Shown piece after piece: positions 1 through 8,834 of a DNA stretch of 64,000 nt. The notes below the pieces were generated by a model that saw nothing but the letters and a program-made list of their open reading frames with translations, had not been told where the DNA came from and ran no database searches. The DNA comes from Microbacterium festucae (lineage in GTDB: Bacteria; Actinomycetota; Actinomycetes; Actinomycetales; Microbacteriaceae). The DNA lies in NCBI RefSeq assembly GCF_025421715.1, contig NZ_JAOEFC010000002.1:248001-312000 (forward strand). The letters run 5' to 3'. The translations under genes were made by a program, and so were the position numbers. Numbering within the stretch: position 1 is the stretch's first letter; each line of letters opens with the position of its first letter.

Positions 1-378
1 GATCGCGGGGGCCACGAAGCAGCCCGACTTCGCGTTGCCCATCACCGGGTCGCACGCGTAGACGGCGGCGGGGTTCTCGGCCTTGACCCGTGCCACCGCG
101 TCGAGGATCACATCGCCGATGCCCTCGCCGCCCTGGTAGCCCGACAGCACGACGTCGATCTCGCCGAAGACACCGCGCTCCTGGATGCCGGTGAGCACGT
201 CGCGCACGTCGTCGGGGGATATGAGCGGGCCGCGCCACGCGCCGTAGCCGGTGTGGTTGGAGAAGTTCACCGTGTAGACCGGGAGCACCTCGACGCCGAT
301 GCGCTGCAGGGGGAACACGGCGGCGGAGTTGCCGACGTGCCCATAGGCGACGGCGGACTGGATCGACAGGATCTTCAC
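1..378 (-). CDS. pdxY: Pyridoxal kinase PdxY, N-terminal part (cut by window edge)
   Basis: The first 126 codons begin MKILSIQSAVAYGHVGNSAA and contain VNFSNHTGYGAWRG, LSGYQGG and CDPVMGN, the hallmarks of PdxY-type pyridoxal kinases of the ribokinase fold. The enzyme phosphorylates pyridoxal in the cytoplasm in the B6 salvage pathway. The start is a GTG four bases after the stop of the upstream pdxR gene, so the two are probably co-transcribed. The remaining C-terminal half, including the ATP-binding region, lies beyond position 1. The family assignment is secure; PdxK is the only close alternative. Confidence 0.9.
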   Translation of the reverse strand, partial: MKILSIQSAVAYGHVGNSAAVFPLQRIGVEVLPVYTVNFSNHTGYGAWRGPLISPDDVRDVLTGIQERGVFGEIDVVLSGYQGGEGIGDVILDAVARVKAENPAAVYACDPVMGNAKSGCFVAPAI

Positions 379-382
379 GGGA

Positions 383-1714
383 TCATCCCACTTTCAGAAG
401 ACGGGCCGCCTCGACGGCGGCGTGGATGTCGGCGGCCAGGCGGCGGGCCTGGTCATCGGAGAGGTCGTGGACGGTGAGGCGCAGGTGCGCGGCGGCATCG
501 TCGTCGGCGAGCACGAACTCGTCGCCGGGGCGGGCAAGCCACCCGCGGCGCATGAGCTGCTCGGCCACGGCGCGCGCCGGCACCGGCACCCGCACCCACA
601 GGTTGAGGCCGTCGCCGACGGCGACCTCGACATCGTGGCCGCGCAGCAGGTCGGCGAAGGCGGCGTTCGCGCGGGCGTAGTGGGCGGCGGCCGAGCGGAT
701 GCCGTCGGTCACGGCCTCGTCGGTGAGCTGGGCGTGTGCGAGGCGCTGCAGCAGGTGGCTCACCCACGTGGTGCCGGGGCTCAGGCGCGTGGCCAGGCGT
801 TCGGCGGTGTCGGGGTCGGAGGCGGTGACGGCCAGGCACATGTCGGGTCCCAGGAACTTCGACACCGACCGGATGAGCGCGAACCGGCGCTGGGTGGGCC
901 CGATGAGCGAGTGGAACGGGCGCGACGACAGCAGGGAGAAGTGGTCGTCCTCGATCACCAGGAGGTAGGGATGCTCGGCCAGCACCGCGCGCAGCTGCGC
1001 GGCGCGCTCGGCGCTGAGGCTGGCGCCGGTGGGGTTCTGCGCGCGGGGCGTGCACACCACCGCGCGCACCCCGGCCGCGATGGCGGCCTGCAGGCCGGCG
1101 ACGGTCATGCCCTCGGCGTCGACGGGGACGGGCACCGGGCGGTAGCCGCCCAGGCGCACGGTGTTCATGCTCGACAGGAAGCAGGGGTCTTCGAGGGCGA
1201 CCGCGTCGTCGCGGGTGAGGGTCTGGGCGAGCAGTCGCTCGATGGCGTCGGAGGCGCCGCCGGTGACGGTCAGGCGGAACTCGAGCGCGGGGTCGACGGC
1301 AGCCCGCATCCAGTCGCGCGCCCAGCCTTCCAGGCCGCGGTCGATCACCGGCTCGCCGTAGAGCACGGTGCGACGGCCGATGCGCGCGAGCGCCGGGGTG
1401 GGGTCGGGGATGAGGGCGGGATCGGGGTTGCCGGTGCCGATGTCGCGCAGCACGCTGCCCTGGGCGAAGCCCTCCTGCGCGATGGGCGCGCGTCGGGCGA
1501 CGCGGGTGCCGGCGCGGCCGCGGGTGACGACGACCCCGGCGGCGGTGAGCTGCTTGTAGGCGGCGACGACGGTGTTGCGGTTGACGCCGAGGTCGTCGGC
1601 GAGGGTGCGCACGGGAGGCAGGGGAGCTCCGGCGGCGAGGGCGCCGCGGTCGACGAGTTCGCGCACGCTGTCGGCGATGTCGCCGGCGGTCGTGCCGGTG
1701 ATCTCGGCGGTCAT
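383..1714 (-). CDS. pdxR: MocR/PdxR-type GntR-family regulator with aminotransferase-like domain
   Basis: The 443-residue protein has an N-terminal GntR winged helix (about residues 10-75, with VNRNTVVAAYKQL as the recognition region) joined to a class I aminotransferase fold. The PLP lysine is in SVSKFLGP (about K286). MocR proteins of this layout sense PLP and activate pdxST. It lies divergent to pdxST and directly upstream of pdxY, which fits that role. The ATG at 1714 is preferred over upstream in-frame codons because AAGGAGG sits seven to eight bases before it. A possible -10 box (TAGACT, read leftward) is at 1788-1783. Function is inferred from family and context. Confidence 0.88.
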   Translation of the reverse strand: MTAEITGTTAGDIADSVRELVDRGALAAGAPLPPVRTLADDLGVNRNTVVAAYKQLTAAGVVVTRGRAGTRVARRAPIAQEGFAQGSVLRDIGTGNPDPALIPDPTPALARIGRRTVLYGEPVIDRGLEGWARDWMRAAVDPALEFRLTVTGGASDAIERLLAQTLTRDDAVALEDPCFLSSMNTVRLGGYRPVPVPVDAEGMTVAGLQAAIAAGVRAVVCTPRAQNPTGASLSAERAAQLRAVLAEHPYLLVIEDDHFSLLSSRPFHSLIGPTQRRFALIRSVSKFLGPDMCLAVTASDPDTAERLATRLSPGTTWVSHLLQRLAHAQLTDEAVTDGIRSAAAHYARANAAFADLLRGHDVEVAVGDGLNLWVRVPVPARAVAEQLMRRGWLARPGDEFVLADDDAAAHLRLTVHDLSDDQARRLAADIHAAVEAARLLKVG

Positions 1715-1782
1715 GCGCCCTCCTTCGCTCGTGGCGGTGTTGCCTCCGTGGCCGGCGGGTTCGCCGCTGGCCGGCCCTGACG

Positions 1783-1845
1783 AGTCTAGGTGGTGGAACA
1801 TGGTAGTTTTTGGCCTAGGTCAAACGTCGTCATCTTCGAAGGAGC
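1783..1845. promoter_or_regulatory. Divergent pdxR / pdxST control region
   Basis: The 135-bp gap between pdxR and pdxS carries CTAGGT as a direct repeat at 1786-1791 and 1815-1820, 29 bp apart. A leftward -10 candidate TAGACT (1788-1783) and a rightward one TAGGTC (1816-1821) overlap these repeats. AAGGAG before the pdxS GTG is at about 1839-1844. PdxR regulators are known to bind repeated sites in such intergenic regions; assignment of these repeats as the operator is inference. Confidence 0.45.
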
Positions 1846-1849
1846 CCCC

Positions 1850-2740
1850 GTGTCCACTGCCACCACCGGATCGTCACGCGTCAAGCGGGGCCTCGCCGAG
1901 ATGCTCAAGGGCGGCGTCATCATGGACGTCGTCACCCCCGACCAGGCCAAGATCGCCGAGGATGCCGGGGCCGTGGCCGTCATGGCTCTCGAGCGGGTGC
2001 CCGCTGACATCCGGGCCCAGGGCGGGGTGTCGCGCATGAGCGATCCCGACATGATCGACGGAATCATCGAGGCCGTCTCGATCCCGGTGATGGCCAAGGC
2101 GCGCATCGGCCACTTCGTCGAGGCCCAGGTGCTGCAGGAGCTGGGCGTGGACTACATCGACGAGTCGGAGGTGCTCTCGCCGGCCGACTACGTCAATCAC
2201 ATCGACAAGTGGGGCTTCACGGTGCCCTTCGTGTGCGGCGCGACGAACCTGGGCGAGGCGCTCCGTCGCATCAACGAAGGCGCGGCGATGATCCGCTCCA
2301 AGGGCGAGGCGGGCACCGGCGACGTCTCGGAGGCGATGAAGCACATCCGGCGGATCCGCGGCGAGATCGCCGCGCTGACCGCCCTCCCGGCCGACGAGCT
2401 CTACGTCGCCGCCAAAGAGCTGCAGGCGCCCTACGAGCTGGTCGCCGAGATCGCGGCCACCGGCACGCTGCCGGTGGTGCTGTTCGTCGCCGGGGGCGTG
2501 GCCACCCCCGCGGATGCCGCGATGATGATGCAGCTGGGAGCCGACGGCGTGTTCGTGGGCTCCGGCATCTTCAAGTCGGGCGATCCGGCCGCGCGGGCGG
2601 CGGCCATCGTGAAGGCGACCACCTTCTTCGACGACCCGAAGGTCGTCGCCGACGTGTCGCGCGGGCTGGGGGAGGCGATGGTCGGCATCAACGTCGCCGA
2701 TCTGCCCGCCCCGCACCGCCTCGCCGAGCGTGGCTGGTAG
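1850..2740 (+). CDS. pdxS: Pyridoxal 5'-phosphate synthase subunit PdxS
   Basis: The 296-residue protein matches the usual PdxS length. It begins after a short tail with [17 protein letters not shown], and has [18 protein letters not shown] and [12 protein letters not shown], which carry the family's substrate-binding lysines. PdxS is a TIM-barrel synthase that builds PLP from ribose 5-phosphate, glyceraldehyde 3-phosphate and ammonia. The GTG at 1850 is chosen because AAGGAG lies six bases upstream and the family N-terminus follows; an in-frame ATG at 1790 would add 20 unrelated residues. It overlaps pdxT by 11 bases, the partner that supplies ammonia. Confidence 0.96.
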   Translation: MSTATTGSSRVKRGLAEMLKGGVIMDVVTPDQAKIAEDAGAVAVMALERVPADIRAQGGVSRMSDPDMIDGIIEAVSIPVMAKARIGHFVEAQVLQELGVDYIDESEVLSPADYVNHIDKWGFTVPFVCGATNLGEALRRINEGAAMIRSKGEAGTGDVSEAMKHIRRIRGEIAALTALPADELYVAAKELQAPYELVAEIAATGTLPVVLFVAGGVATPADAAMMMQLGADGVFVGSGIFKSGDPAARAAAIVKATTFFDDPKVVADVSRGLGEAMVGINVADLPAPHRLAERGW

Positions 2741-3320
2741 CCCCCGGGTCGGCGTGCTCGCCCTGCAGGGCGACGTGCGCGAGCATCGCCGGGTGCTGAC
2801 CGCGCTCGGTGCCGAGGTGGTGTCGGTGCGGCGCCCCGACGAACTGGCATCCGTCGACGGGCTCGTGCTGCCGGGCGGCGAGTCGAGCGTCATCGACAAG
2901 CTGATCCGCGCCTTCGGCATGCAGCAGCCGCTGCGGGATGCCGTTGCGGCCGGGCTTCCGGTGTACGGCACGTGCGCGGGGATGATCCTGCTCGCCGACC
3001 GCATCGTGAACCCGATCGCCGGTCAGCAGAGCATCGGCGGCCTCGATGTCGACGTGGAGCGCAACGCCTTCGGCGGCCAGGTGGAGTCGTTCGAAACGGC
3101 CCTCGACGTCGTCGGCTTCGACGCGCCCGTCCAGGCCGCGTTCATCCGCGCGCCGTTGGCGACACGGGTCGGGCCGCGGGCGCACGCCATCGCGACGCTC
3201 CCCGGCGGCGGTGTGGTGGCGGTGCGCCAGCAGGCGCTGCTGGCCACCGCCTTCCACCCCGAGGTGGCCGGCGAGACCCGCTTCCACGAGCTGTTCCTGG
3301 ATCTCGTCCGCGCGGCGTGA
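2730..3320 (+). CDS. pdxT: PLP synthase glutaminase subunit PdxT
   Basis: This 196-residue class I glutamine amidotransferase hydrolyses glutamine and channels ammonia to Pdx[28 protein letters not shown], the nucleophile cysteine in [10 protein letters not shown] (about C78) and the His-Glu pair in AFHPEVAGE are all present, so the catalytic triad is intact. The GTG start lies inside the end of pdxS (11-base overlap), implying translational coupling and stoichiometric expression. Confidence 0.95.
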   Translation: MAGSPRVGVLALQGDVREHRRVLTALGAEVVSVRRPDELASVDGLVLPGGESSVIDKLIRAFGMQQPLRDAVAAGLPVYGTCAGMILLADRIVNPIAGQQSIGGLDVDVERNAFGGQVESFETALDVVGFDAPVQAAFIRAPLATRVGPRAHAIATLPGGGVVAVRQQALLATAFHPEVAGETRFHELFLDLVRAA

Positions 3321-3386
3321 GCACGCGGTGAGCGCGCCGTGAGCACGCCGTCCGCATGCCCGCATCGGCAGCGGCGAGTTGCCCTG

Positions 3387-3392
3387 TAAAAT
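3387..3392 (+). promoter_or_regulatory. -10 box of a predicted leaderless yebC promoter
   Basis: TAAAAT is followed by seven bases and then the yebC ATG at 3400, so transcription would start at or next to the start codon. There is no Shine-Dalgarno sequence between them. No convincing -35 is seen. Confidence 0.55.
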
Positions 3393-3399
3393 CGAGCGC

Positions 3400-4158
3400 A
3401 TGTCCGGACACTCCAAATGGGCCACGACCAAGCACAAGAAGGCTGTCATCGACTCGCGTCGTGCCAAGTCGTGGGCCAAGCTCATCAAGAACATCGAGGT
3501 CGCCGCGAAGCTCGGCGGGGCGGACCTGCAGGGCAACCCGACCCTGTTCGACGCCGTGCTCAAGGCCAAGAAGACCTCGGTGCCCAAGGACAACATCGAC
3601 CGCGCGATCAAGCGCGGCGCGGGCATCGGCGGCGAGTCGGTCGACTACGCCTCGATCATGTACGAGGGCTACGGCCCCAACGGCGTGGCGCTGCTCATCG
3701 AGTGTCTGACCGACAACAAGAACCGCGCCGCTGCCGAGGTGCGCACGGCGCTCTCGCGCAACGGCGGCACGCTGGCGGACCCCGGTTCGGTCGCCTACAA
3801 CTTCCACCGCAAGGGCGTCATCGTCGTCTCCGGTGAGGGCACGACCGAAGACGACGTCATGCTGGCGGCGCTGGAGGCCGGTGCCGAGGAGATCGAGCCC
3901 CACGCCGAGGGCTTCGAGGTCATCACCGACCCGTCCGACCTCGTCGCGGTGCGCACGGCGATCCAGGAGGCCGGCATCGAGTACGAGTCGGCCGACGCCG
4001 AGTTCGTGCCCTCGCTCAAGGTCGAGGTCGACGCCGAGACCGCGCGCAAGATCTTCCGTCTCATCGACGCCCTCGAAGACAGCGACGACGTGCAGAACGT
4101 CTTCAGCAATTTCGACCTGACCCCCGAGGTGCAGGCCGAGCTCGAACAGGACGAGTGA
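3400..4158 (+). CDS. yebC: YebC/PmpR family regulatory protein
   Basis: The 252-residue protein starts [15 protein letters not shown] and continues with [20 protein letters not shown], the signature N-terminus of the YebC/TACO1 family, and ends in the typical [11 protein letters not shown] segment. Family members act as DNA-binding regulators in some bacteria and have been linked to translation of proline-rich stretches in others; which role applies here cannot be told from sequence. It sits just upstream of ruvC, a conserved arrangement. The ATG at 3400 fits both the family N-terminus and the -10 box at 3387. No Shine-Dalgarno is present. Confidence 0.93.
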   Translation: MSGHSKWATTKHKKAVIDSRRAKSWAKLIKNIEVAAKLGGADLQGNPTLFDAVLKAKKTSVPKDNIDRAIKRGAGIGGESVDYASIMYEGYGPNGVALLIECLTDNKNRAAAEVRTALSRNGGTLADPGSVAYNFHRKGVIVVSGEGTTEDDVMLAALEAGAEEIEPHAEGFEVITDPSDLVAVRTAIQEAGIEYESADAEFVPSLKVEVDAETARKIFRLIDALEDSDDVQNVFSNFDLTPEVQAELEQDE

Positions 4159-4206
4159 CCCGCACTGCGGTCCGCGTTTCTGGAGCGGATGCCGCCTGCC
4201 CGCACG

Positions 4207-4212
4207 TAGCGT
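4207..4212 (+). promoter_or_regulatory. -10 box of a predicted leaderless ruvC promoter
   Basis: TAGCGT lies six bases before the ruvC GTG at 4219. The spacing fits a leaderless transcript. The G-rich spacer could alternatively serve as a Shine-Dalgarno for a transcript reading in from yebC. Confidence 0.45.
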
Positions 4213-4218
4213 GGGGGA

Positions 4219-4785
4219 GTGGCATCCGCTCTTCGCGTTCTCGGGGTCGATCCCGGCCTCACCCGTTGCGGGGTGGGCGTGGTCGATGTCGCCCGTGACC
4301 GCTCGGCGTCGCTCGTGCACGTCGGGGTGGTGCGTTCGTCTCCCGATCTGCCGATCGAGCGGCGCCTGCACGCCATCGCCGAAGGCATCCGCGCCGTGCT
4401 CGACGAGCACCGGCCCGATGTGGTGGCCGTGGAGCGCGTGTTCGCCCAGAACAACCGTCACAGCGTGATGGGCACCGCCCAGGCCAGCGGCATCGCGCTG
4501 CTCGTGGCCGCCGAGCGCGGACTGCCCGCCCACACCCACACCCCCTCCGAGGTGAAGGCGGCCATCAGCGGCTACGGCGCGGCCGACAAGCGGCAGGTGC
4601 AGACGATGGTGGCCCGGGTGCTGCGGCTGGACGCCCTGCCGCAGCCGGCGGATGCCGCCGACGCGCTCGCGCTCGCCCTGTGCCACGCCTGGCGCGGCGG
4701 CGGTGCGGCCCCGGCGGCCGGCGGCGGCGCGCTCACACCCGCCCAGCGGGCCTGGGCCGACGCGGAGCGCGGCGCCCGGCGATGA
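4219..4785 (+). CDS. ruvC: Crossover junction endodeoxyribonuclease RuvC
   Basis: RuvC resolves Holliday junctions bound by RuvAB. The 188-residue protein keeps the acidic active site of the RNase H-like fold: D11 in [11 protein letters not shown]72 in [11 protein letters not shown], and D145/D148 in the C-terminal [16 protein letters not shown] helix. The first two-thirds match the family throughout, and the last 25 residues are an Ala/Gly-rich tail. It is followed by ruvA and ruvB, the usual actinobacterial ruvCAB order after yebC, with a 55-bp gap holding a separate ruvA promoter. Confidence 0.95.
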   Translation: MASALRVLGVDPGLTRCGVGVVDVARDRSASLVHVGVVRSSPDLPIERRLHAIAEGIRAVLDEHRPDVVAVERVFAQNNRHSVMGTAQASGIALLVAAERGLPAHTHTPSEVKAAISGYGAADKRQVQTMVARVLRLDALPQPADAADALALALCHAWRGGGAAPAAGGGALTPAQRAWADAERGARR

Positions 4786-4803
4786 GGTCGACATGCGTGT
4801 CGC

Positions 4804-4834
4804 TCGAACAAATCTGCGAATCCTGCTCTAGGCT
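4804..4834 (+). promoter_or_regulatory. ruvAB promoter with degenerate SOS-like box
   Basis: TAGGCT at 4829-4834 is followed by six bases and the ruvA ATG at 4841, predicting a leaderless transcript. Upstream, TCGAAC-4-CTGCGA at 4804-4819 resembles the actinobacterial LexA site TCGAAC-4-GTTCGA: the left half is perfect and the right half has four of six bases. It covers the expected -35 position. The promoter call is moderate; LexA control is an inference. Confidence 0.45.
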
Positions 4835-4840
4835 TGTGGC

Positions 4841-5458
4841 ATGATCTCGTCACTGCGCGGCCGCGTGCTGCATCTCGACTCCGAGAGCGTCGTCATCGAC
4901 GTCGGCGGCGTCGGCTTCGCCGTCGCGGTCACCGCCCAGGTCGCCCGCGAGTTCCACATCGGCGACGACATCGTGCTGCACACGACCCTCATCGTGCGCG
5001 AAGACGCGCTCTCGCTCTACGGCTTCCGTGAGCGCGAGGAGCTCGGCGTGTTCTCGCTGCTGCTGAGCGTGTCGGGGGTGGGCCCGAAGTCTGCCCTCGG
5101 CGTGCTCTCGTCGCTGACCACCGCCCAGATCGCGGATGCCGTGGCCGCCGAGGACGACGCCCCGTTCCGGCGCGTGTCGGGGATCGGCCCGAAGACGGCC
5201 AAGCTCATCGTCGTGCAGCTGGCCGGCAAGCTCACCGCCGTGGCCGCCAGCACCTCGCGGCCCGCCGCCGCCCCGGGCGCCCTCGCGCCGCAGGTGATCG
5301 CGGCCCTCGTCGCCCTGGGCTGGAACGAGCGGATCTCGGCCGAGGTCGTCACCACCGTGATGGCCGAGGCGCCCGCCGACGCGGCATCCGTGCCGGCCCT
5401 GCTCAAGCAGGCGCTCGCCCACCTCGGCCCCGCCCGCCCGGAGCCGCGCGGTGTCTGA
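4841..5458 (+). CDS. ruvA: Holliday junction branch-migration protein RuvA
   Basis: The 205-residue RuvA has the N-terminal OB fold ([26 protein letters not shown]), the helix-hairpin-helix region ([19 protein letters not shown] and [18 protein letters not shown]) and a C-terminal domain that contacts RuvB, joined by an Ala/Pro linker. Tetramers hold the four-way junction open while RuvB pumps DNA. It overlaps ruvB by eight bases, so the two are translationally coupled. Confidence 0.95.
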   Translation: MISSLRGRVLHLDSESVVIDVGGVGFAVAVTAQVAREFHIGDDIVLHTTLIVREDALSLYGFREREELGVFSLLLSVSGVGPKSALGVLSSLTTAQIADAVAAEDDAPFRRVSGIGPKTAKLIVVQLAGKLTAVAASTSRPAAAPGALAPQVIAALVALGWNERISAEVVTTVMAEAPADAASVPALLKQALAHLGPARPEPRGV

Positions 5459-6491
5459 CGGCCGCGACCCCGCCGCCGCGGAAGACCAGACCGAGCTCGC
5501 CGTCGAGGGCGCGCTGCGTCCGACGTCGCTCGGCGAGTTCGTCGGGCAGCAGAAGGTGCGCGGCCAGCTGCAGCTGCTGCTGGACGCCGCCCGCATCCAG
5601 CAGCGCCCCGCCGACCACATCCTGCTGTCGGGCCCTCCGGGCCTGGGCAAGACCACCCTCGCGATGATCGTCGCGCACGAGAGCGAGCGACCGCTGCGCA
5701 TGTCGAGCGGTCCGGCCATCCAGCACGCCGGCGACCTCGCCGCGCTGCTGTCGAGCCTCACGCCCGGCGAAGTGCTGTTCATCGACGAGATCCACCGCAT
5801 GGCGCGCTCGGCCGAAGAGATGCTGTACCTCGCGATGGAGGACTTCCGCATCGACATCATGGTCGGCAAGGGCGCCGGCGCCACCAGCATTCCGCTCGAC
5901 CTGGCCCCGTTCACCCTCGTGGGGGCGACGACCCGCTCGGGCATGCTGCCCAACCCGCTGCGCGACCGGTTCGGCTTCACCGCCCACCTCGAGTACTACG
6001 AACCCGGCGAGCTCGAGCAGGTGATCGCCCGATCGGCGGCGGTGCTCGACATCCAGCTGCCCGCGTACGCGCGCGCCGAGATCGCCCGTCGCTCGCGCGG
6101 CACGCCCCGCATCGCCAACCGCCTGCTGCGGCGCGTGCGCGACTACGTCATCGTCCACGGTGAGCGAGACGGCGCGCTGCCGCGTGCCACCACCGCCGAC
6201 GTCAACGCCGCGCTCGAGCTGTACGACGTGGATGCCATCGGCCTCGACCGCCTCGACCGTGCCGTGCTCGACGCGGTCGTGCGCCGGTTCCGCGGCGGAC
6301 CGGTGGGGCTGAACACCCTCGCGGTCACCGTCGGGGAAGAGGCCGACACGATCGAGTCGGTCGTGGAGCCCTACCTCGTGCGCATCGGCTTCCTCGGCCG
6401 CAGCCCCCGTGGCCGCATCGCGACGCCGGAGGCCTATGCGCACCTCGGCGTGATGCACCCCGAGGGGGCGCTGAGGCTGGATGACCTATAA
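5451..6491 (+). CDS. ruvB: Holliday junction branch-migration ATPase RuvB
   Basis: A 346-residue AAA+ motor with Walker A GPPGLGKT at residues 61-68, Walker B LFIDEIHR around 109-116, sensor [18 protein letters not shown], and the C-terminal winged helix ending [21 protein letters not shown]. Length and motifs are standard. The GTG start lies within the ruvA reading frame. Its TAA stop overlaps a perfect TATAAT hexamer that probably drives the following yajC-secDF operon. Confidence 0.96.
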   Translation: MSDGRDPAAAEDQTELAVEGALRPTSLGEFVGQQKVRGQLQLLLDAARIQQRPADHILLSGPPGLGKTTLAMIVAHESERPLRMSSGPAIQHAGDLAALLSSLTPGEVLFIDEIHRMARSAEEMLYLAMEDFRIDIMVGKGAGATSIPLDLAPFTLVGATTRSGMLPNPLRDRFGFTAHLEYYEPGELEQVIARSAAVLDIQLPAYARAEIARRSRGTPRIANRLLRRVRDYVIVHGERDGALPRATTADVNAALELYDVDAIGLDRLDRAVLDAVVRRFRGGPVGLNTLAVTVGEEADTIESVVEPYLVRIGFLGRSPRGRIATPEAYAHLGVMHPEGALRLDDL

Positions 6492-6492
6492 T
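6487..6492 (+). promoter_or_regulatory. Consensus -10 box for yajC-secDF
   Basis: TATAAT overlaps the ruvB stop codon. It would give a start near 6499 and a leader of about 60 nt. No TTG-type -35 is visible at the right distance, and a chance match is possible. Confidence 0.4.
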
Positions 6493-6561
6493 CGCTGAGG
6501 GCTCCGGTCCACTCTCGCCGCCTGCTCGCGGCACACCACCGTGAAAGGCGCGCCTTCCTCC

Positions 6562-7077
6562 ATGTTCTTCGCATCGACGCAGCAGACTCAGCAGGCCGAC
6601 CCGGTCATGTCGTTCTTCGCCCAGTACGGGATGATCCTCATCCTGGTCGTGCTCATCGTCTTCATGTTCTGGAGCTCGCGTCGCCGCGCCCAGCGCAACA
6701 AGGTCGAGCAGGAGGCGAAGGCCCGCGCCATGGTCCCCGGCGTGAAGGTGCTCCTGCAGGGCGGCCTGTACGGCGTGCTGACCGAGTTCGACGGCGACGA
6801 CCTCTCCAAGTCGGCGAAGGTGGAGCTCGCTCCCGGCGTCGAGATCGAGGTGCACAGCCAGGCGATCCTGCGCGTGGTCGAGAACGAGGACCTCACCGAG
6901 GAGGAGTTCGTCGAGGCGGAGGCCGAGAAGGCCGAGTACGAGTCCGACGTCGCCGCCGGCGTGGTCACCTCCCTCAGCGACGACGCCGCCCACCGCCCCG
7001 CGCCCGAGGCGCCCGCGGTGCCGGCCGAGGCCGCCGCCTCGCCGTCCGCCGAGCCGGACGACAAGCCCAAGGCCTGA
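6562..7077 (+). CDS. yajC: Preprotein translocase subunit YajC
   Basis: The 171-residue protein has a short periplasmic-side N-terminus, one membrane helix (AQYGMILILVVLIVFMFW, about residues 20-38), a basic stop-transfer stretch RRRAQRNK, and the small soluble YajC fold (MVPGVKVLLQGGLYGVLTEFDGD). It continues into an acidic, Ala/Pro-rich tail of about 60 residues that is longer than in E. coli. YajC associates with SecDF at the translocon, and secD and secF follow directly. The ATG at 6562 is chosen; a GTG at 6541 and an ATG at 6607 are in-frame alternatives. Confidence 0.9.
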   Translation: MFFASTQQTQQADPVMSFFAQYGMILILVVLIVFMFWSSRRRAQRNKVEQEAKARAMVPGVKVLLQGGLYGVLTEFDGDDLSKSAKVELAPGVEIEVHSQAILRVVENEDLTEEEFVEAEAEKAEYESDVAAGVVTSLSDDAAHRPAPEAPAVPAEAAASPSAEPDDKPKA

Positions 7078-7121
7078 CCGCACCCACCGCCCCCCGCGGT
7101 CCCTCGTAGGAAGCTCCCTCC

Positions 7122-8834
7122 GTGGCAACACCTCCCACTGTCCGGCATGCCTGGCGTGCACTGACCGGACTCATCGTCTTGACCGCGCTCCTGTTCGGCG
7201 TCAACGCCCTCGGGGTCTACGTCTTCAAGGGCAGCTCCTGGGCACCCGAGCTCGCGCTCGACCTGCAGGGCGGAACGCAGATCATCCTCGAGGCGAACAC
7301 GCCCGACGGCAGTGCGCCCACGCCCGAGCAGATGGACCAGGCCGCCGCGATCATCCGCCAGCGCATCGACGCCTCGGGTGTCGCCGAGGCCGACGTGACC
7401 ACGCAGGGCGGTAACCAGATCGTCGTGCAGGTCCCCGGCCAGGTGGACGACGAGACCCGCAACCGCATCGAGGCCTCGGCCCAGATGCAGCTGCGCGCGG
7501 TCTTGTACACCGGCAGCCCGGCCACGAGCTTCGTGGGGGAGGACGGCGCCTCGACGCCCTACCCGACGCCCGACGGCTCGCTGAACTCCACCCCGACCAC
7601 CGCGCCCACCAACGGCAGCGACCCGGCGTGGGTGACCGACCAGCTGCAGGCCGAGTTCCTCGCCTACGACTGCGCCAGCGCCGACAACGACCCGGCCAAC
7701 GCACCCGCCGACCAGCCGCTGATCACGTGCGACCCCACCGGCACGGTGAAGTACATCCTCGGCCCGGTCGAGCTCGACGGCTCGTCGATCGACGATGCGA
7801 CCAACGGCCTCGTCACCACCAACAACCAGTGGGCCGTCAACCTCGTCTTCGATGCCGACGGCACCGAGACCTTCGGCAAGATCAGCCAGCGTCTCTACGG
7901 TGAGACCGCGCCGCGCAACCAGTTCGCGTTCGTGCTCGACGGCGTCGTGATCTCGGCTCCGTCGATGAACGGCGTCATCCTCGACGGCAAGCCGCAGATC
8001 ACCGGCAGCTTCACGCAGGAGACCTCCAAGACCCTCGCCGACCAGCTCAAGTACGGCGCCCTGCCGCTGAGCTTCGAGGTGCAGAGCACCAACTCCATCT
8101 CGGCGACCCTCGGCTCGCAGCAGCTGCAGATCGGCCTCATCGCCGGCCTCATCGGCCTGCTGCTGGTGGCGGTCTACTCGCTGGTGGTCTACCGCGCCCT
8201 CGGCTTCGTGATCATCGCGTCGCTGATGGTGATGGGTGTGCTCACCTACATCACGCTGTGCATCCTGGCCTGGCGGATGGGCTTCCGCCTGTCGCTGGCC
8301 GGTGTGGCGGGTCTGATCGTGACGATCGGCTTCACCGCCGACTCGTTCATCGTCTACTTCGAACGCATCCGAGACGAGCTGCGCGACGGCAAGTCGATCA
8401 CCGGCGCCGTCGAAGACGGCTGGGGCCGCGCCAAGCGCACGATCTACATCTCGAAGTCGATCAACATCCTCGCCGCCGTGGTGCTGTACATCCTCGCCGA
8501 CGCCACCGTGAAGGGCTTCGCGTTCACGCTGGGTCTGACGACGCTGATCGACATCCTGATCTTCATCCTGTTCACCCACCCGGTGCTGCAGCTGCTGGCG
8601 CGCACCCGCTTCTTCGGCGTCGGCCACAAGCTCTCCGGGCTCGACCCCGAGGCCCTCGGCGCGGTCTACCGCGGGCGCGCGCAGTTCCGCGCTCCGGTGG
8701 CCACGGGCAAGAGCGGAGCGCAGAAGCGCGCGGCCCGCTCGCGCGGTGAGGCCGAGAGGCGCCAGACGATCGCCGAGCGCAAGCAGGCCGAACTCTCGAC
8801 ATCGTCGCGCTCGACGAAGGAAGCAGGCGAGTGA
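7122..8834 (+). CDS. secD: Protein translocase subunit SecD
   Basis: The 570-residue membrane protein has the first helix (LTGLIVLTALLFGVNALGVYVF), LALDLQGGTQIILEA (the DLQGG motif), a large extracytoplasmic P1 domain with an Asp/Thr-rich insert, and five C-terminal helices including GFTADSFIVYFERIRDELRDG. SecDF uses the proton motive force to pull proteins out of SecYEG. The GTG start has AGGAAG upstream, and the stop overlaps secF. The C-terminal 60 residues are basic and cytoplasmic. Confidence 0.95.
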   Translation: MATPPTVRHAWRALTGLIVLTALLFGVNALGVYVFKGSSWAPELALDLQGGTQIILEANTPDGSAPTPEQMDQAAAIIRQRIDASGVAEADVTTQGGNQIVVQVPGQVDDETRNRIEASAQMQLRAVLYTGSPATSFVGEDGASTPYPTPDGSLNSTPTTAPTNGSDPAWVTDQLQAEFLAYDCASADNDPANAPADQPLITCDPTGTVKYILGPVELDGSSIDDATNGLVTTNNQWAVNLVFDADGTETFGKISQRLYGETAPRNQFAFVLDGVVISAPSMNGVILDGKPQITGSFTQETSKTLADQLKYGALPLSFEVQSTNSISATLGSQQLQIGLIAGLIGLLLVAVYSLVVYRALGFVIIASLMVMGVLTYITLCILAWRMGFRLSLAGVAGLIVTIGFTADSFIVYFERIRDELRDGKSITGAVEDGWGRAKRTIYISKSINILAAVVLYILADATVKGFAFTLGLTTLIDILIFILFTHPVLQLLARTRFFGVGHKLSGLDPEALGAVYRGRAQFRAPVATGKSGAQKRAARSRGEAERRQTIAERKQAELSTSSRSTKEAGE

